5,890 nucleotides of DNA, taken from Corallincola sp. (GTDB lineage: Bacteria > Pseudomonadota > Gammaproteobacteria > Enterobacterales > Neiellaceae). The notes below the pieces were generated by a model. That model ran no database searches. It saw only the letters and a program-made list of their open reading frames with translations, and was not told the DNA's origin. Below are positions 1 through 5,890 of this stretch, piece by piece; the stretch's first letter is position 1, and the number at the start of each line of letters is the position of its first letter. The position numbers were made by a program, and so were the translations under genes. The DNA lies in assembly GCA_017998495.1 (NCBI GenBank), contig JAGOCY010000106.1:1-5890 (forward strand), read 5' to 3'.

Positions 1-800
1 GGCTGCATCTGCAGGGGATCTACTGGGGCGACTGCTCGCTCTCCAACACCCTGTTCCGCCGTGATGCCGGCAAGTTGGCCGCTTATTTCGTCGATGCTGA
101 AACCGCCGAGAGCCGCGACAAGTTGTCGGATGGTCAGCGCGAGCTCGACCTGATGATCGCCCAGACCAACCTCGGTGGTGAGCTGCTCGATCTGCAGGCC
201 GGTTTCGGTTTGCCTGAGGGGGTAGATCCTGTGGGCGTCACCGAAGACTTGCTGCGTAAATACCATGATCTTTGGCAAGAGCTGACCCAGGTCGAATACA
301 TCGCGCTGGATGAGCAATACCGGGTTGAAAAGCGCATTCAGCGTTTGCATGACCTGGGTTATGACGTCGAGGAAATGGAGTTCGAAACCACCCCGGATGG
401 CAACCGCTTGCGGCTGGTCACCAAGGTGGTGGAGCCGGGCCATCACATCCGTCTGCTTGAGTCATTAACTGGAGAGCGGGTGCAGTCGAATCAGGCGCGC
501 CGCCTGCTTTCCGAGATCTACCGCTACCGGGCCACCCTGAACCGCACGCGGCGCGAGGCAGGCGAGAGCGAGCTGGGTGAGCAGGAAGCGGCGCTGCAAT
601 GGTTTCAGGAGGAGTACCGTGACGTGCTCAATCTGATCCCGTCCGATTTGCGCCATCTCAATGATGATGCTGAGACCTACCACCAATTGCTGGAACACCG
701 CTGGTATGAATCTGAGCGGGCTCACAGAGATATCGGCTGGCATGATGCAGTATCCTCATTTGTAGAGAAAATTCTCTTACCCCAGGCAGGGCAAGCCTAA
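1..800 (+). CDS. DUF4032 / lipopolysaccharide-kinase-like protein, C-terminal part (5' end outside window)
   Basis: The reading frame is open from base 3 and ends at TAA 798-800, giving 265 visible residues. It has no start in the window; the TTG at 75 lies inside the conserved core and is not the start. The visible N-terminus carries a protein-kinase-like catalytic loop, YWGDCSLSNTLF, with the likely catalytic Asp at bases 30-32 and metal-binding Asn at 45-47. A DFG-like Asp follows in FVDAET (bases 93-95). The rest is charged and largely helical, with the blocks LSDGQRELDLMIAQTN, GYDVEEMEF and LLEHRWYESERAHRDIG. From memory these match DUF4032 proteins, which are annotated as Kdo/WaaP-type kinases and are common in Actinobacteria. 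Substrate and role are unknown. No signal peptide or membrane segment is seen in this part, so a cytoplasmic location is inferred. The stop is 37 bases before glgB, which suggests co-transcription. Family call fairly sure; function unsure. Confidence 0.8.
   Translation, partial: LHLQGIYWGDCSLSNTLFRRDAGKLAAYFVDAETAESRDKLSDGQRELDLMIAQTNLGGELLDLQAGFGLPEGVDPVGVTEDLLRKYHDLWQELTQVEYIALDEQYRVEKRIQRLHDLGYDVEEMEFETTPDGNRLRLVTKVVEPGHHIRLLESLTGERVQSNQARRLLSEIYRYRATLNRTRREAGESELGEQEAALQWFQEEYRDVLNLIPSDLRHLNDDAETYHQLLEHRWYESERAHRDIGWHDAVSSFVEKILLPQAGQA
764..777. repeat. Short inverted repeat near the end of the kinase-like gene, upstream of glgB
   Basis: The arms AGAGAA (764-769) and TTCTCT (772-777) flank a two-base centre, AA, forming a near-perfect palindrome in an AT-rich patch about 60 bases before the glgB start. 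It lies inside the last codons of the upstream gene. It could be an operator-like site or a weak hairpin, or chance. No convincing -35/-10 pair was found beside it. Confidence 0.25.
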
Positions 801-837
801 TCTTGGTAGATAGTGTCAACGCGATACGGGAAGTCAC

Positions 838-3030
838 ATGCTCATACAACAGCTTCAGCAGGCCCGCTGCGCCACCCCTTTTGATCAGCTTGGTTTGCGG
901 CCGGCTGCTGATGGTAAAGGGTTGCAACTGACGGTTTGGTTGCCGGGTGCCAATAAGGTCGTCGTCCGTGAACTGGGCAGTGACAAGGTGGTCGGTGAGA
1001 TGGCGGTCATCCATGAGGATGGCCTGTTTGAATTGCAGATGCCGCGGCGTAAACAGTTGTTCCACTACGAACTGGAAGCAGTGACTAGGGATGGCAGTTT
1101 TATCAGCATCTACCCGTACCAGTTTCAGGATGTCGCCTATGAGGGCATTGGCGATGCCTACGCCACCCCCGAGAACTTGTACAACCGCATGGGCGCTCAC
1201 GCCCTGACCCTCGACACGGATAACGGACCGGTATCCGGCGTTCGTTTTGCGGTCTACGCCCCCCACGCCACCGCCTGTTCATTGGTGGGTGACTTCAACT
1301 ATTGGGATGGTCGCTGCCACCCGATGCAGCGCACCACCAATGGTTGCTGGGTGCTGTTTGTGCCCGGTCTTGGCCATGGCGCCAAGTACAAATATGAACT
1401 CAAAGATCCGCTGGGCAACCGCTTGCCGCACAAGGCCGATCCGGTGGGCTTTCAGGCTGAGCAGTATCCCTCCCATGCCTCTGTGGTCTATGACCATGGC
1501 GTCTATCAATGGCAGGACAGTGAATGGCGCGCACGCAACCTCGATGACAAGCGCTTTCGCCCGATCTCGGTGTATGAGGTGCATATCGGCTCCTGGCGCC
1601 AGAAGATCGAAGCAGATGGCCGTACCCGCTCATTAACCTATCGTGAGCTGGCGGAATATCTGATCCCCTATGTCAAAGACCTGGGTTTTACCCATGTTGA
1701 GCTGCTGCCGGTATCCGAGCACCCGTTCTCAGGGTCCTGGGGCTATCAGCCCGTTGGCCTGTTTGCGCCGACCAGCCGTTTCGGCAACCCGGATGATTTC
1801 AAGTACTTCGTCGATCAATGCCACCTCAACGGCATTGGCGTTATTGTCGACTGGGTGCCTGCCCACTTCCCGGAGGATTCCCACGGTCTGGCCCGCTTCG
1901 ACGGTACTCACCTCTATGAATATGCCGATCCGCGGCGTGGCTGGCACCCGGACTGGAACAGCTGCATCTACGATTTCGGACGCGATCATGTACGCCAGTT
2001 CCTGATCAGCAACGCGCTATTTTGGCTTGAGAAATTCCACGTTGACGGGCTGCGCGTGGATGCCGTCGCGTCGATGCTCTATCTCGATTATTCGCGCAAT
2101 CCCGGCGAGTGGGTGCCCAACGTCGATGGTGGTAACCACAACTACGAAGCGATCAGTCTGCTCAAGTGGTTCAACGAAGAGGTGTACCGCAAGTACCCCC
2201 ACGCCATGACCATCGCCGAAGAGTCGACCGCCTTTGCAGGCGTATCACGCCCTACCTTCACTGGTGGCCTGGGCTTTGGCTTCAAGTGGAACATGGGCTG
2301 GATGCACGACAGCCTGCATTACATGATGAAAGACCCGGCGTATCGCAAGTACCACCATGGCGAGCTGACCTTCTCCATGGTCTACGCCTATGACGAGAAC
2401 TTCGTGCTGCCGCTTTCTCACGATGAAGTGGTGCATGGCAAAGGCTCGATTATTCGCAAGATGCCAGGTGACGAGTGGCAGCAGGCGGCAAACGTCCGCT
2501 CCTACATGGCCTACATGTATGGCCATCCGGGCAAGAAGCTTAACTTCATGGGCAATGAGATCGGCCAGAGCGACGAGTGGAATCACAACAGCTCGGTGCA
2601 GTGGCACCTGCTCGATTATCCAAAACACAAAGGGATCCAGCAGCTGTTCAAAGCCCTCAACCACCTCTACAGCTCGATTCCGGCGCTGTACGAGCTGGAT
2701 ACCAGCTATCACGGCTTCGAGTGGATCGATCATCAGGATGCCGATAACAGCCTGGTGGCTTTCACGCGTAAGGCCAAGACCGATCCGGCCGAAGTAGTAG
2801 TCGTTTGCAACTTTACACCGATACCCCGTGATGGTTATCGTTTGGGGGTCAGCCGTCCCGGCCGTTACGAGGTGATCCTCAATACCGACAGCGGTGAGTT
2901 CTGGGGCAGTGACTACCACGTGGGCGACCACTTTGTTACCGAGGCGGTAGCGGCGCATGGCAGGGGCCAGTCGCTGTATCTGAACCTGCCGCCTCTGGCG
3001 ACGCTCTATCTCAGGCGAGTTGCCGATTAG
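838..3030 (+). CDS. glgB: 1,4-alpha-glucan branching enzyme (GlgB), GH13
   Basis: This cytoplasmic enzyme (EC 2.4.1.18) cuts an alpha-1,4 glucan chain and rejoins it through an alpha-1,6 bond, making the branches of glycogen. Its 730 residues match the usual length of the long proteobacterial form (E. coli about 728). Domains in order: an N-terminal beta-sandwich (about 12-110); CBM48 (about 118-220, with VGDFNYWDG at 150-158); the GH13 barrel (about 245-620); and a C-terminal beta domain. Active-site residues are all present: D338 and H343 in DWVPAHF, nucleophile D408 in DGLRVDAVASML, acid/base E461 in TIAEEST, and D529 in LPLSHDEVVHGK. They sit three residues later than in E. coli, as expected. 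The ATG at 838 has a modest Shine-Dalgarno, GGGAAG (828-833), and gives the full N-terminal domain. The gene is 37 bases behind the kinase-like gene and is followed by a terminator-like hairpin. Very sure. Confidence 0.98.
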   Translation: MLIQQLQQARCATPFDQLGLRPAADGKGLQLTVWLPGANKVVVRELGSDKVVGEMAVIHEDGLFELQMPRRKQLFHYELEAVTRDGSFISIYPYQFQDVAYEGIGDAYATPENLYNRMGAHALTLDTDNGPVSGVRFAVYAPHATACSLVGDFNYWDGRCHPMQRTTNGCWVLFVPGLGHGAKYKYELKDPLGNRLPHKADPVGFQAEQYPSHASVVYDHGVYQWQDSEWRARNLDDKRFRPISVYEVHIGSWRQKIEADGRTRSLTYRELAEYLIPYVKDLGFTHVELLPVSEHPFSGSWGYQPVGLFAPTSRFGNPDDFKYFVDQCHLNGIGVIVDWVPAHFPEDSHGLARFDGTHLYEYADPRRGWHPDWNSCIYDFGRDHVRQFLISNALFWLEKFHVDGLRVDAVASMLYLDYSRNPGEWVPNVDGGNHNYEAISLLKWFNEEVYRKYPHAMTIAEESTAFAGVSRPTFTGGLGFGFKWNMGWMHDSLHYMMKDPAYRKYHHGELTFSMVYAYDENFVLPLSHDEVVHGKGSIIRKMPGDEWQQAANVRSYMAYMYGHPGKKLNFMGNEIGQSDEWNHNSSVQWHLLDYPKHKGIQQLFKALNHLYSSIPALYELDTSYHGFEWIDHQDADNSLVAFTRKAKTDPAEVVVVCNFTPIPRDGYRLGVSRPGRYEVILNTDSGEFWGSDYHVGDHFVTEAVAAHGRGQSLYLNLPPLATLYLRRVAD

Positions 3031-3036
3031 CAAGTC

Positions 3037-3058
3037 AAGGCCGCCCGAGGGCGGCCTT
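3037..3058 (+). terminator. Terminator-like GC-rich hairpin between glgB and glgX
   Basis: A perfect inverted repeat starts six bases after the glgB stop. Arm AAGGCCGCC (3037-3045) pairs with GGCGGCCTT (3050-3058) around the loop CGAG. The following bases, GTTATTTC, are T-rich but interrupted, so termination of the rightward transcript may be incomplete. The glgX ribosome site begins only eight bases later, leaving no room for a glgX promoter after the hairpin and before the start codon. It may therefore act as a partial terminator, or as an mRNA-stabilising 3' hairpin for glgB with read-through into glgX. Confidence 0.65.
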
Positions 3059-3066
3059 GTTATTTC

Positions 3067-3072
3067 AGGGGG
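3067..3072 (+). promoter_or_regulatory. Ribosome binding site that sets the glgX start
   Basis: AGGGGG, a close match to AGGAGG, sits four bases before ATG 3077. It supports this start over an in-frame TTG at 3020, which lies inside glgB and would require translating the hairpin. It also supports it over GTG 3101 and ATG 3167, which have no comparable site. Confidence 0.65.
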
Positions 3073-3076
3073 ATGG

Positions 3077-5185
3077 ATGGAGCGTGGCACACCATTTGCG
3101 GTGCTTTACCGTCAAGGACCGATCGGTGTAGCGATAGGCCGGGCCTCAGTGCTTGGCGCCAGACTCATGGAAGGTGGTTGCAACTTTGCTGTTTACTGTC
3201 CTGACGCCGAGCGGGTGGAAGTGTGCCTGTTTGATGGCGAGGAGGAGATGTTCCGCATACCGATGCCGGGTAAAACCGGCCGGGTGTGGCATTGCTGGAT
3301 CGAAGGCATCACCGCCGGCCAGCACTATGGCCTGCGTGCTTATGGCCATTTTTTGCCCGATCAGGGGCTTTATTTCGATGGCCGCAAGCTGCTGATCGAC
3401 CCTTATGCCCGCAGCCTGAGCCGGCCGCTCATCTGGGATCGCCAGCTCTACCGTGGCGACAGCCGGGGCATGATGCCCAAGTGCGTGGTGGTGGACGACA
3501 ATTTTCATTGGCACGGTGTGACTAAACCCCATGTGCCCAGTGCCCAGACCATCCTCTATGAGATCCATGTGCGTGGTTTCACCATGCAGCATCCGGAAAT
3601 CCCGGAGGCGCTGCGAGGCACCTATCTGGGGCTTTGCCATCCGGCCACCATTGCTCATCTTAAGGCGCTGGGGGTCACCACCCTGCAGCTGATGCCGGTG
3701 GCCTCGTTTATGACCGAGCCTTTCCTGCAGGAGCGAGGCCGGGTCAATTATTGGGGCTATAACCCCATAGCCTTCTTTGCGCCTGAGCCGCGCTATGCAG
3801 TGCGTGATGCGCACACCGAATTCAAGACCATGGTGCGTGAGCTTCATCGCAACGGTCTTGAGGTCATTCTCGATGTGGTGTTCAACCACAGCGCCGAGGG
3901 CGGTGGCGACGGCCCGATCCTGTCGTTCCGGGGGCTGGATAACCGCAATTTCTACCTCTATGGCCACCATGCCGATGGCAGCCCGGATTACCGTCATTAC
4001 GTCAACAACACTGGCTGCGGTAACAGCATCAACCTTGATAACCCTTATGTGCTGCAACTGGTGATGGACACCCTGCGCTACTGGGTGACCGAGATGCAGG
4101 TTGACGGTTTCCGCTTCGATCTGGCGGTATCGCTGGCCCGCGAGGGTAACGAGTTCGATCACTACTCGGCGTTCTTCAAAGTAGTGTTCCAGGACCCGGT
4201 GTTAAGCCGGGTCAAATTGATCGCGGAGCCTTGGGATATTGGTATGGGCGGCTATCGTCTCGGCCAGTTCCCAACCAACTGGCATGAGTGCAACGATCGT
4301 TTCCGTGATTCGGTGCGCGGCTTCTGGCGCGGCGATCAGGGATTGATGGGAGAGCTGGCGACCCGTCTGCTCGGTTCGCGCGATATCTTTCACAAGACCC
4401 TGCGCTCCATTTACAGCTCGGTGAATTACATCACCTATCACGACGGTTTTACGCTGCTGGATCTGGTCAGTTACAGCCACAAGCACAATGAGGCGAATGG
4501 CGAGGGTAACCGCGATGGCCATGATCACAATCTGTCGTGCAACCATGGGGTGGAGGGGCTGACCACGGACGTTGCTGTGCGCCTGGCGCGCGATCAGCAT
4601 CGGCGCAACTTGCTGGCGACCTTGCTGCTGTCGGCCGGTACTCCCCACTTGTTGGCGGGTGATGAACTGGGGCGCAGCCAGCAGGGTAACAACAACGCCT
4701 ACTGCCAGGACAACCCGATTGGCTGGCTGGATTGGCGCATGGATGATGACCAGCGCCAGTTTCTGGCGGCAGTTCGTCACCTGATCCGCATTCGTAAGCG
4801 GTTGCATCCGATCACCGAGTTGAACCTGCAGGATGACCACTACTACGGCACCAAGATGGGCCATACCGTGCGCTGGTACCGTCCTGATGGCCAGCTGATG
4901 AGCGATGGCGACTGGCATGACAGCGAGCGCATGTGTGTGTTGATGGAGGTGATCTGTAATGAGGACCCCCTCGATAACCAGCAGCTGGTGCTGGTGATCA
5001 ACGGCAGTGATCAGTCTCAGCGCTGTCGTTTGCCGCTGCTCCACACCAGCCAGTGCTGGCAAGTGACGGTGGATACAGCCCGCGCCGATTGTGGCGCGGC
5101 TACCCGTCGGGTGCCGCACCATCATCTTGAGGTGAAACGACACTCGCTGCTGGTGGTCGAACGTATCAGCAATAGCATGATCTGA
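3077..5185 (+). CDS. glgX: Glycogen debranching enzyme GlgX (isoamylase-type GH13)
   Basis: This cytoplasmic enzyme hydrolyses alpha-1,6 links of phosphorylase-limit glycogen, releasing short malto-oligosaccharides. From ATG 3077 it has 702 residues, longer than E. coli GlgX (about 657). An N-terminal CBM48-like domain (about 18-120, with VEVCLFDG) precedes the GH13 barrel and a C-terminal beta domain. Conserved blocks are NYWGYNP (224-230), D266 and H271 in DVVFNH, nucleophile D348 in VDGFRFDLA, acid/base E384 in LIAEPWD, and D456 in YHDGFTLLD. Also present are [13 protein letters not shown] (469-481) and [25 protein letters not shown] residues from about 526. The last two blocks and the RGTY motif favour GlgX over other GH13 enzymes. 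Similarity to known GlgX starts near [11 protein letters not shown] (about residue 18), so some 13 extra residues precede it. These may be real or may mean a later start. Neighbours: glgB before, msrB 16 bases after. Confidence 0.96.
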   Translation: MERGTPFAVLYRQGPIGVAIGRASVLGARLMEGGCNFAVYCPDAERVEVCLFDGEEEMFRIPMPGKTGRVWHCWIEGITAGQHYGLRAYGHFLPDQGLYFDGRKLLIDPYARSLSRPLIWDRQLYRGDSRGMMPKCVVVDDNFHWHGVTKPHVPSAQTILYEIHVRGFTMQHPEIPEALRGTYLGLCHPATIAHLKALGVTTLQLMPVASFMTEPFLQERGRVNYWGYNPIAFFAPEPRYAVRDAHTEFKTMVRELHRNGLEVILDVVFNHSAEGGGDGPILSFRGLDNRNFYLYGHHADGSPDYRHYVNNTGCGNSINLDNPYVLQLVMDTLRYWVTEMQVDGFRFDLAVSLAREGNEFDHYSAFFKVVFQDPVLSRVKLIAEPWDIGMGGYRLGQFPTNWHECNDRFRDSVRGFWRGDQGLMGELATRLLGSRDIFHKTLRSIYSSVNYITYHDGFTLLDLVSYSHKHNEANGEGNRDGHDHNLSCNHGVEGLTTDVAVRLARDQHRRNLLATLLLSAGTPHLLAGDELGRSQQGNNNAYCQDNPIGWLDWRMDDDQRQFLAAVRHLIRIRKRLHPITELNLQDDHYYGTKMGHTVRWYRPDGQLMSDGDWHDSERMCVLMEVICNEDPLDNQQLVLVINGSDQSQRCRLPLLHTSQCWQVTVDTARADCGAATRRVPHHHLEVKRHSLLVVERISNSMI

Positions 5186-5201
5186 AGGGGCAGGGCGGAC
5201 G

Positions 5202-5600
5202 ATGGCAGCAGGGGATGAGTGGCGTGACAAACTGACGGCGGAGCAGTTCCGGGTCTGTTGGCAGAAGGGGACCGAGCGACCATTCAGCGGTTCCCTGCTG
5301 CATAACAGCGCCACCGGCCAGTACCACTGCGTCTGCTGTCAGCGACCACTGTTTGCATCGACCACCAAGTTTGACGCCGGCTGCGGCTGGCCCAGCTTCT
5401 ATGGGCCCTTGCCCGGCGCGGTGCAGTTCTTTGACGATCGCAGCCACGGCATGGTGAGAACCGAGGTCTGCTGCGCGGGTTGTGGCGCTCACCTCGGCCA
5501 TGTGTTTGACGACGGCCCGGCGCCTACCGGGCTGCGCTATTGCATCAACTCGGTCTCTTTGACATTCGCTGCTGACGGTGGCGAGCAGACGGGCACTTAA
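5202..5600 (+). CDS. msrB: Peptide-methionine (R)-S-oxide reductase MsrB
   Basis: This enzyme (EC 1.8.4.12) reduces the R form of methionine sulfoxide in proteins, normally using thioredoxin, and so repairs oxidative damage. The 132 residues form a complete single SelR domain without a fused MsrA and without a signal peptide, so it should be cytoplasmic. Four zinc cysteines are visible: C43 and C46 in YHCVCC, and C91 and C94 in EVCCAGC. The catalytic cysteine is C114 in GLRYCINS, and C61 in GCGWPSFY is placed to act as the resolving cysteine. [11 protein letters not shown] is the other family hallmark. The ATG at 5202 has purine-rich candidates upstream (AGGG at 5192-5195, six bases away) and leaves 16 bases after the glgX stop. 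Co-transcription with glgX is likely, though no functional link is known to me. Very sure of the family. Confidence 0.97.
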   Translation: MAAGDEWRDKLTAEQFRVCWQKGTERPFSGSLLHNSATGQYHCVCCQRPLFASTTKFDAGCGWPSFYGPLPGAVQFFDDRSHGMVRTEVCCAGCGAHLGHVFDDGPAPTGLRYCINSVSLTFAADGGEQTGT

Positions 5601-5619
5601 GCGCGCCGCCTGCGCCTGC

Positions 5620-5890
5620 TCAGCCCGGCGGGGCGACAAACTTGCGGTCAGTGATCTGACCGTAAAGTTTTTTCGCTTCGCTGTTGAGCTGCTTAAGCGT
5701 CTCCTTGCCCATGCGGAAATGTTCGGCAATGCTGCCGGCGCGTGCGCCTTCAACCTCGGCCAGTTCTGCCACCCTCATCCACACATAGGCTTTTTCCGGT
5801 GTGCCTTTGCGGTAATAGAGGGTCGCCAGGGTGGTCAGTGCATCACCGCTGTACCCCTCCTTGGCGGGAAGCAGCTCCAGTGAACGCAAG
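5620..5890 (-). CDS. Sel1/TPR-like repeat protein, C-terminal part (5' end outside window)
   Basis: This leftward frame is open from the right edge (first full codon 5889-5887) to a TGA at 5622-5620, giving 89 visible residues. The first codon in view is TTG, best read as an internal Leu, so the gene probably starts beyond the window. Residues about 15-49 (GDALTTLATLYYRKG, then EKAYVWMRVAELAEVEGA) fit a Sel1-like or TPR helix pair: an Ala/Leu/Tyr-rich first helix, a turn with YRKG, and a second helix with an aromatic-rich face. A charged helical tail follows, ending KFVAPPG. Such repeats usually mediate protein contacts; no specific partner can be proposed. It converges on msrB with 19 bases between the stops. 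Its coding end contains a hairpin that probably terminates the opposite strand. Frame quite sure; family moderately sure. Confidence 0.7.
   Translation of the reverse strand, partial: LRSLELLPAKEGYSGDALTTLATLYYRKGTPEKAYVWMRVAELAEVEGARAGSIAEHFRMGKETLKQLNSEAKKLYGQITDRKFVAPPG
5638..5673 (+). terminator. Likely intrinsic terminator of the glgX-msrB transcript
   Basis: The core arms CGGTCAG (5645-5651) and CTGACCG (5656-5662) pair around the loop TGAT. One G-T pair, one bulged A (5664) and the outer arms AAACTT (5638-5643) and AAGTTT (5665-5670) can lengthen the stem. Six T bases (5668-5673) follow on the plus strand, as expected for a Rho-independent terminator reading rightward, about 45 bases after the msrB stop. 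It lies within the coding end of the leftward gene. In the opposite direction the T-run is poor, so bidirectional action is doubtful. Confidence 0.65.

Noticed and set aside
75..77. TTG as the start of the first gene
   Set aside because: The frame is open back to base 3 and the upstream codons encode the conserved kinase-like motif, so the true start is outside the window.
760..837. Possible sigma-70 promoter for glgB (TTGTAG near 760, TAGATA near 806)
   Set aside because: Neither element pairs with a good partner at 16-18 bases, and the matches are weak.
658..1266. 202-residue frame on the minus strand over the kinase-like gene and glgB start
   Set aside because: It covers two supported genes and their junction, with no motif; a shadow frame.
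2245..3090. 281-residue frame on the minus strand, opposite glgB
   Set aside because: It is antisense to the glgB catalytic and C-terminal domains and spans the terminator hairpin; the product has no motif.
3118..3127. Palindrome ACCGATCGGT in the glgX N-terminus as an operator
   Set aside because: A single 10-base palindrome in GC-rich DNA is expected by chance, and no promoter is evident beside it; noted only in connection with the uncertain start.
3146..4162. 338-residue frame on the minus strand, opposite glgX
   Set aside because: It is fully antisense to well-conserved glgX. Its product is low-complexity and rich in His, Val and Ala with no family motif, typical of a shadow frame in GC-rich coding DNA.
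4202..5314. 370-residue frame on the minus strand, opposite glgX and the start of msrB
   Set aside because: It runs antisense across two real genes, with no recognisable domain and no convincing ribosome site.

Overview
The window is one gene-dense stretch of GC-rich bacterial chromosome, with four rightward genes and one leftward gene that runs off the right edge. The proteins fit a Gammaproteobacterium: GlgB and GlgX are of the proteobacterial type, and the MsrB is a stand-alone zinc form like that of E. coli. I cannot name the genus from sequence alone.

Layout. Bases 1-800 hold the C-terminal part of a kinase-like protein of the DUF4032 type, whose 5' end lies outside the window. After 37 bases comes glgB (838-3030), the glycogen branching enzyme. 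A strong hairpin (3037-3058) separates it from glgX (3077-5185), the glycogen debranching enzyme. Sixteen bases later comes msrB (5202-5600), a methionine-R-sulfoxide reductase. After 19 bases msrB meets the 3' end of a leftward gene for a small Sel1/TPR-like protein (5620 to the right edge). A second hairpin followed by a T-run lies inside the 3' coding end of that last gene and probably ends the rightward transcript. No stretch over 300 bases lacks a gene.

How it works together. GlgB makes the alpha-1,6 branch points of glycogen. GlgX removes short branch stubs left by glycogen phosphorylase, so the two enzymes build and dismantle the same polymer. All active-site residues expected for GH13 enzymes are present in both, so both look functional. 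The upstream kinase-like gene is close enough to be co-transcribed with glgB, and it is the least understood part of the region. msrB is a housekeeping repair gene with no evident link to glycogen. The usual partners glgC, glgA and glgP are not seen on the right side of this cluster.

I found no mobile element, tRNA, rRNA, CRISPR array or clear novel system. The best leads are the pairing of a DUF4032 kinase-like protein with glycogen branching, and two terminator-like hairpins in unusual positions.
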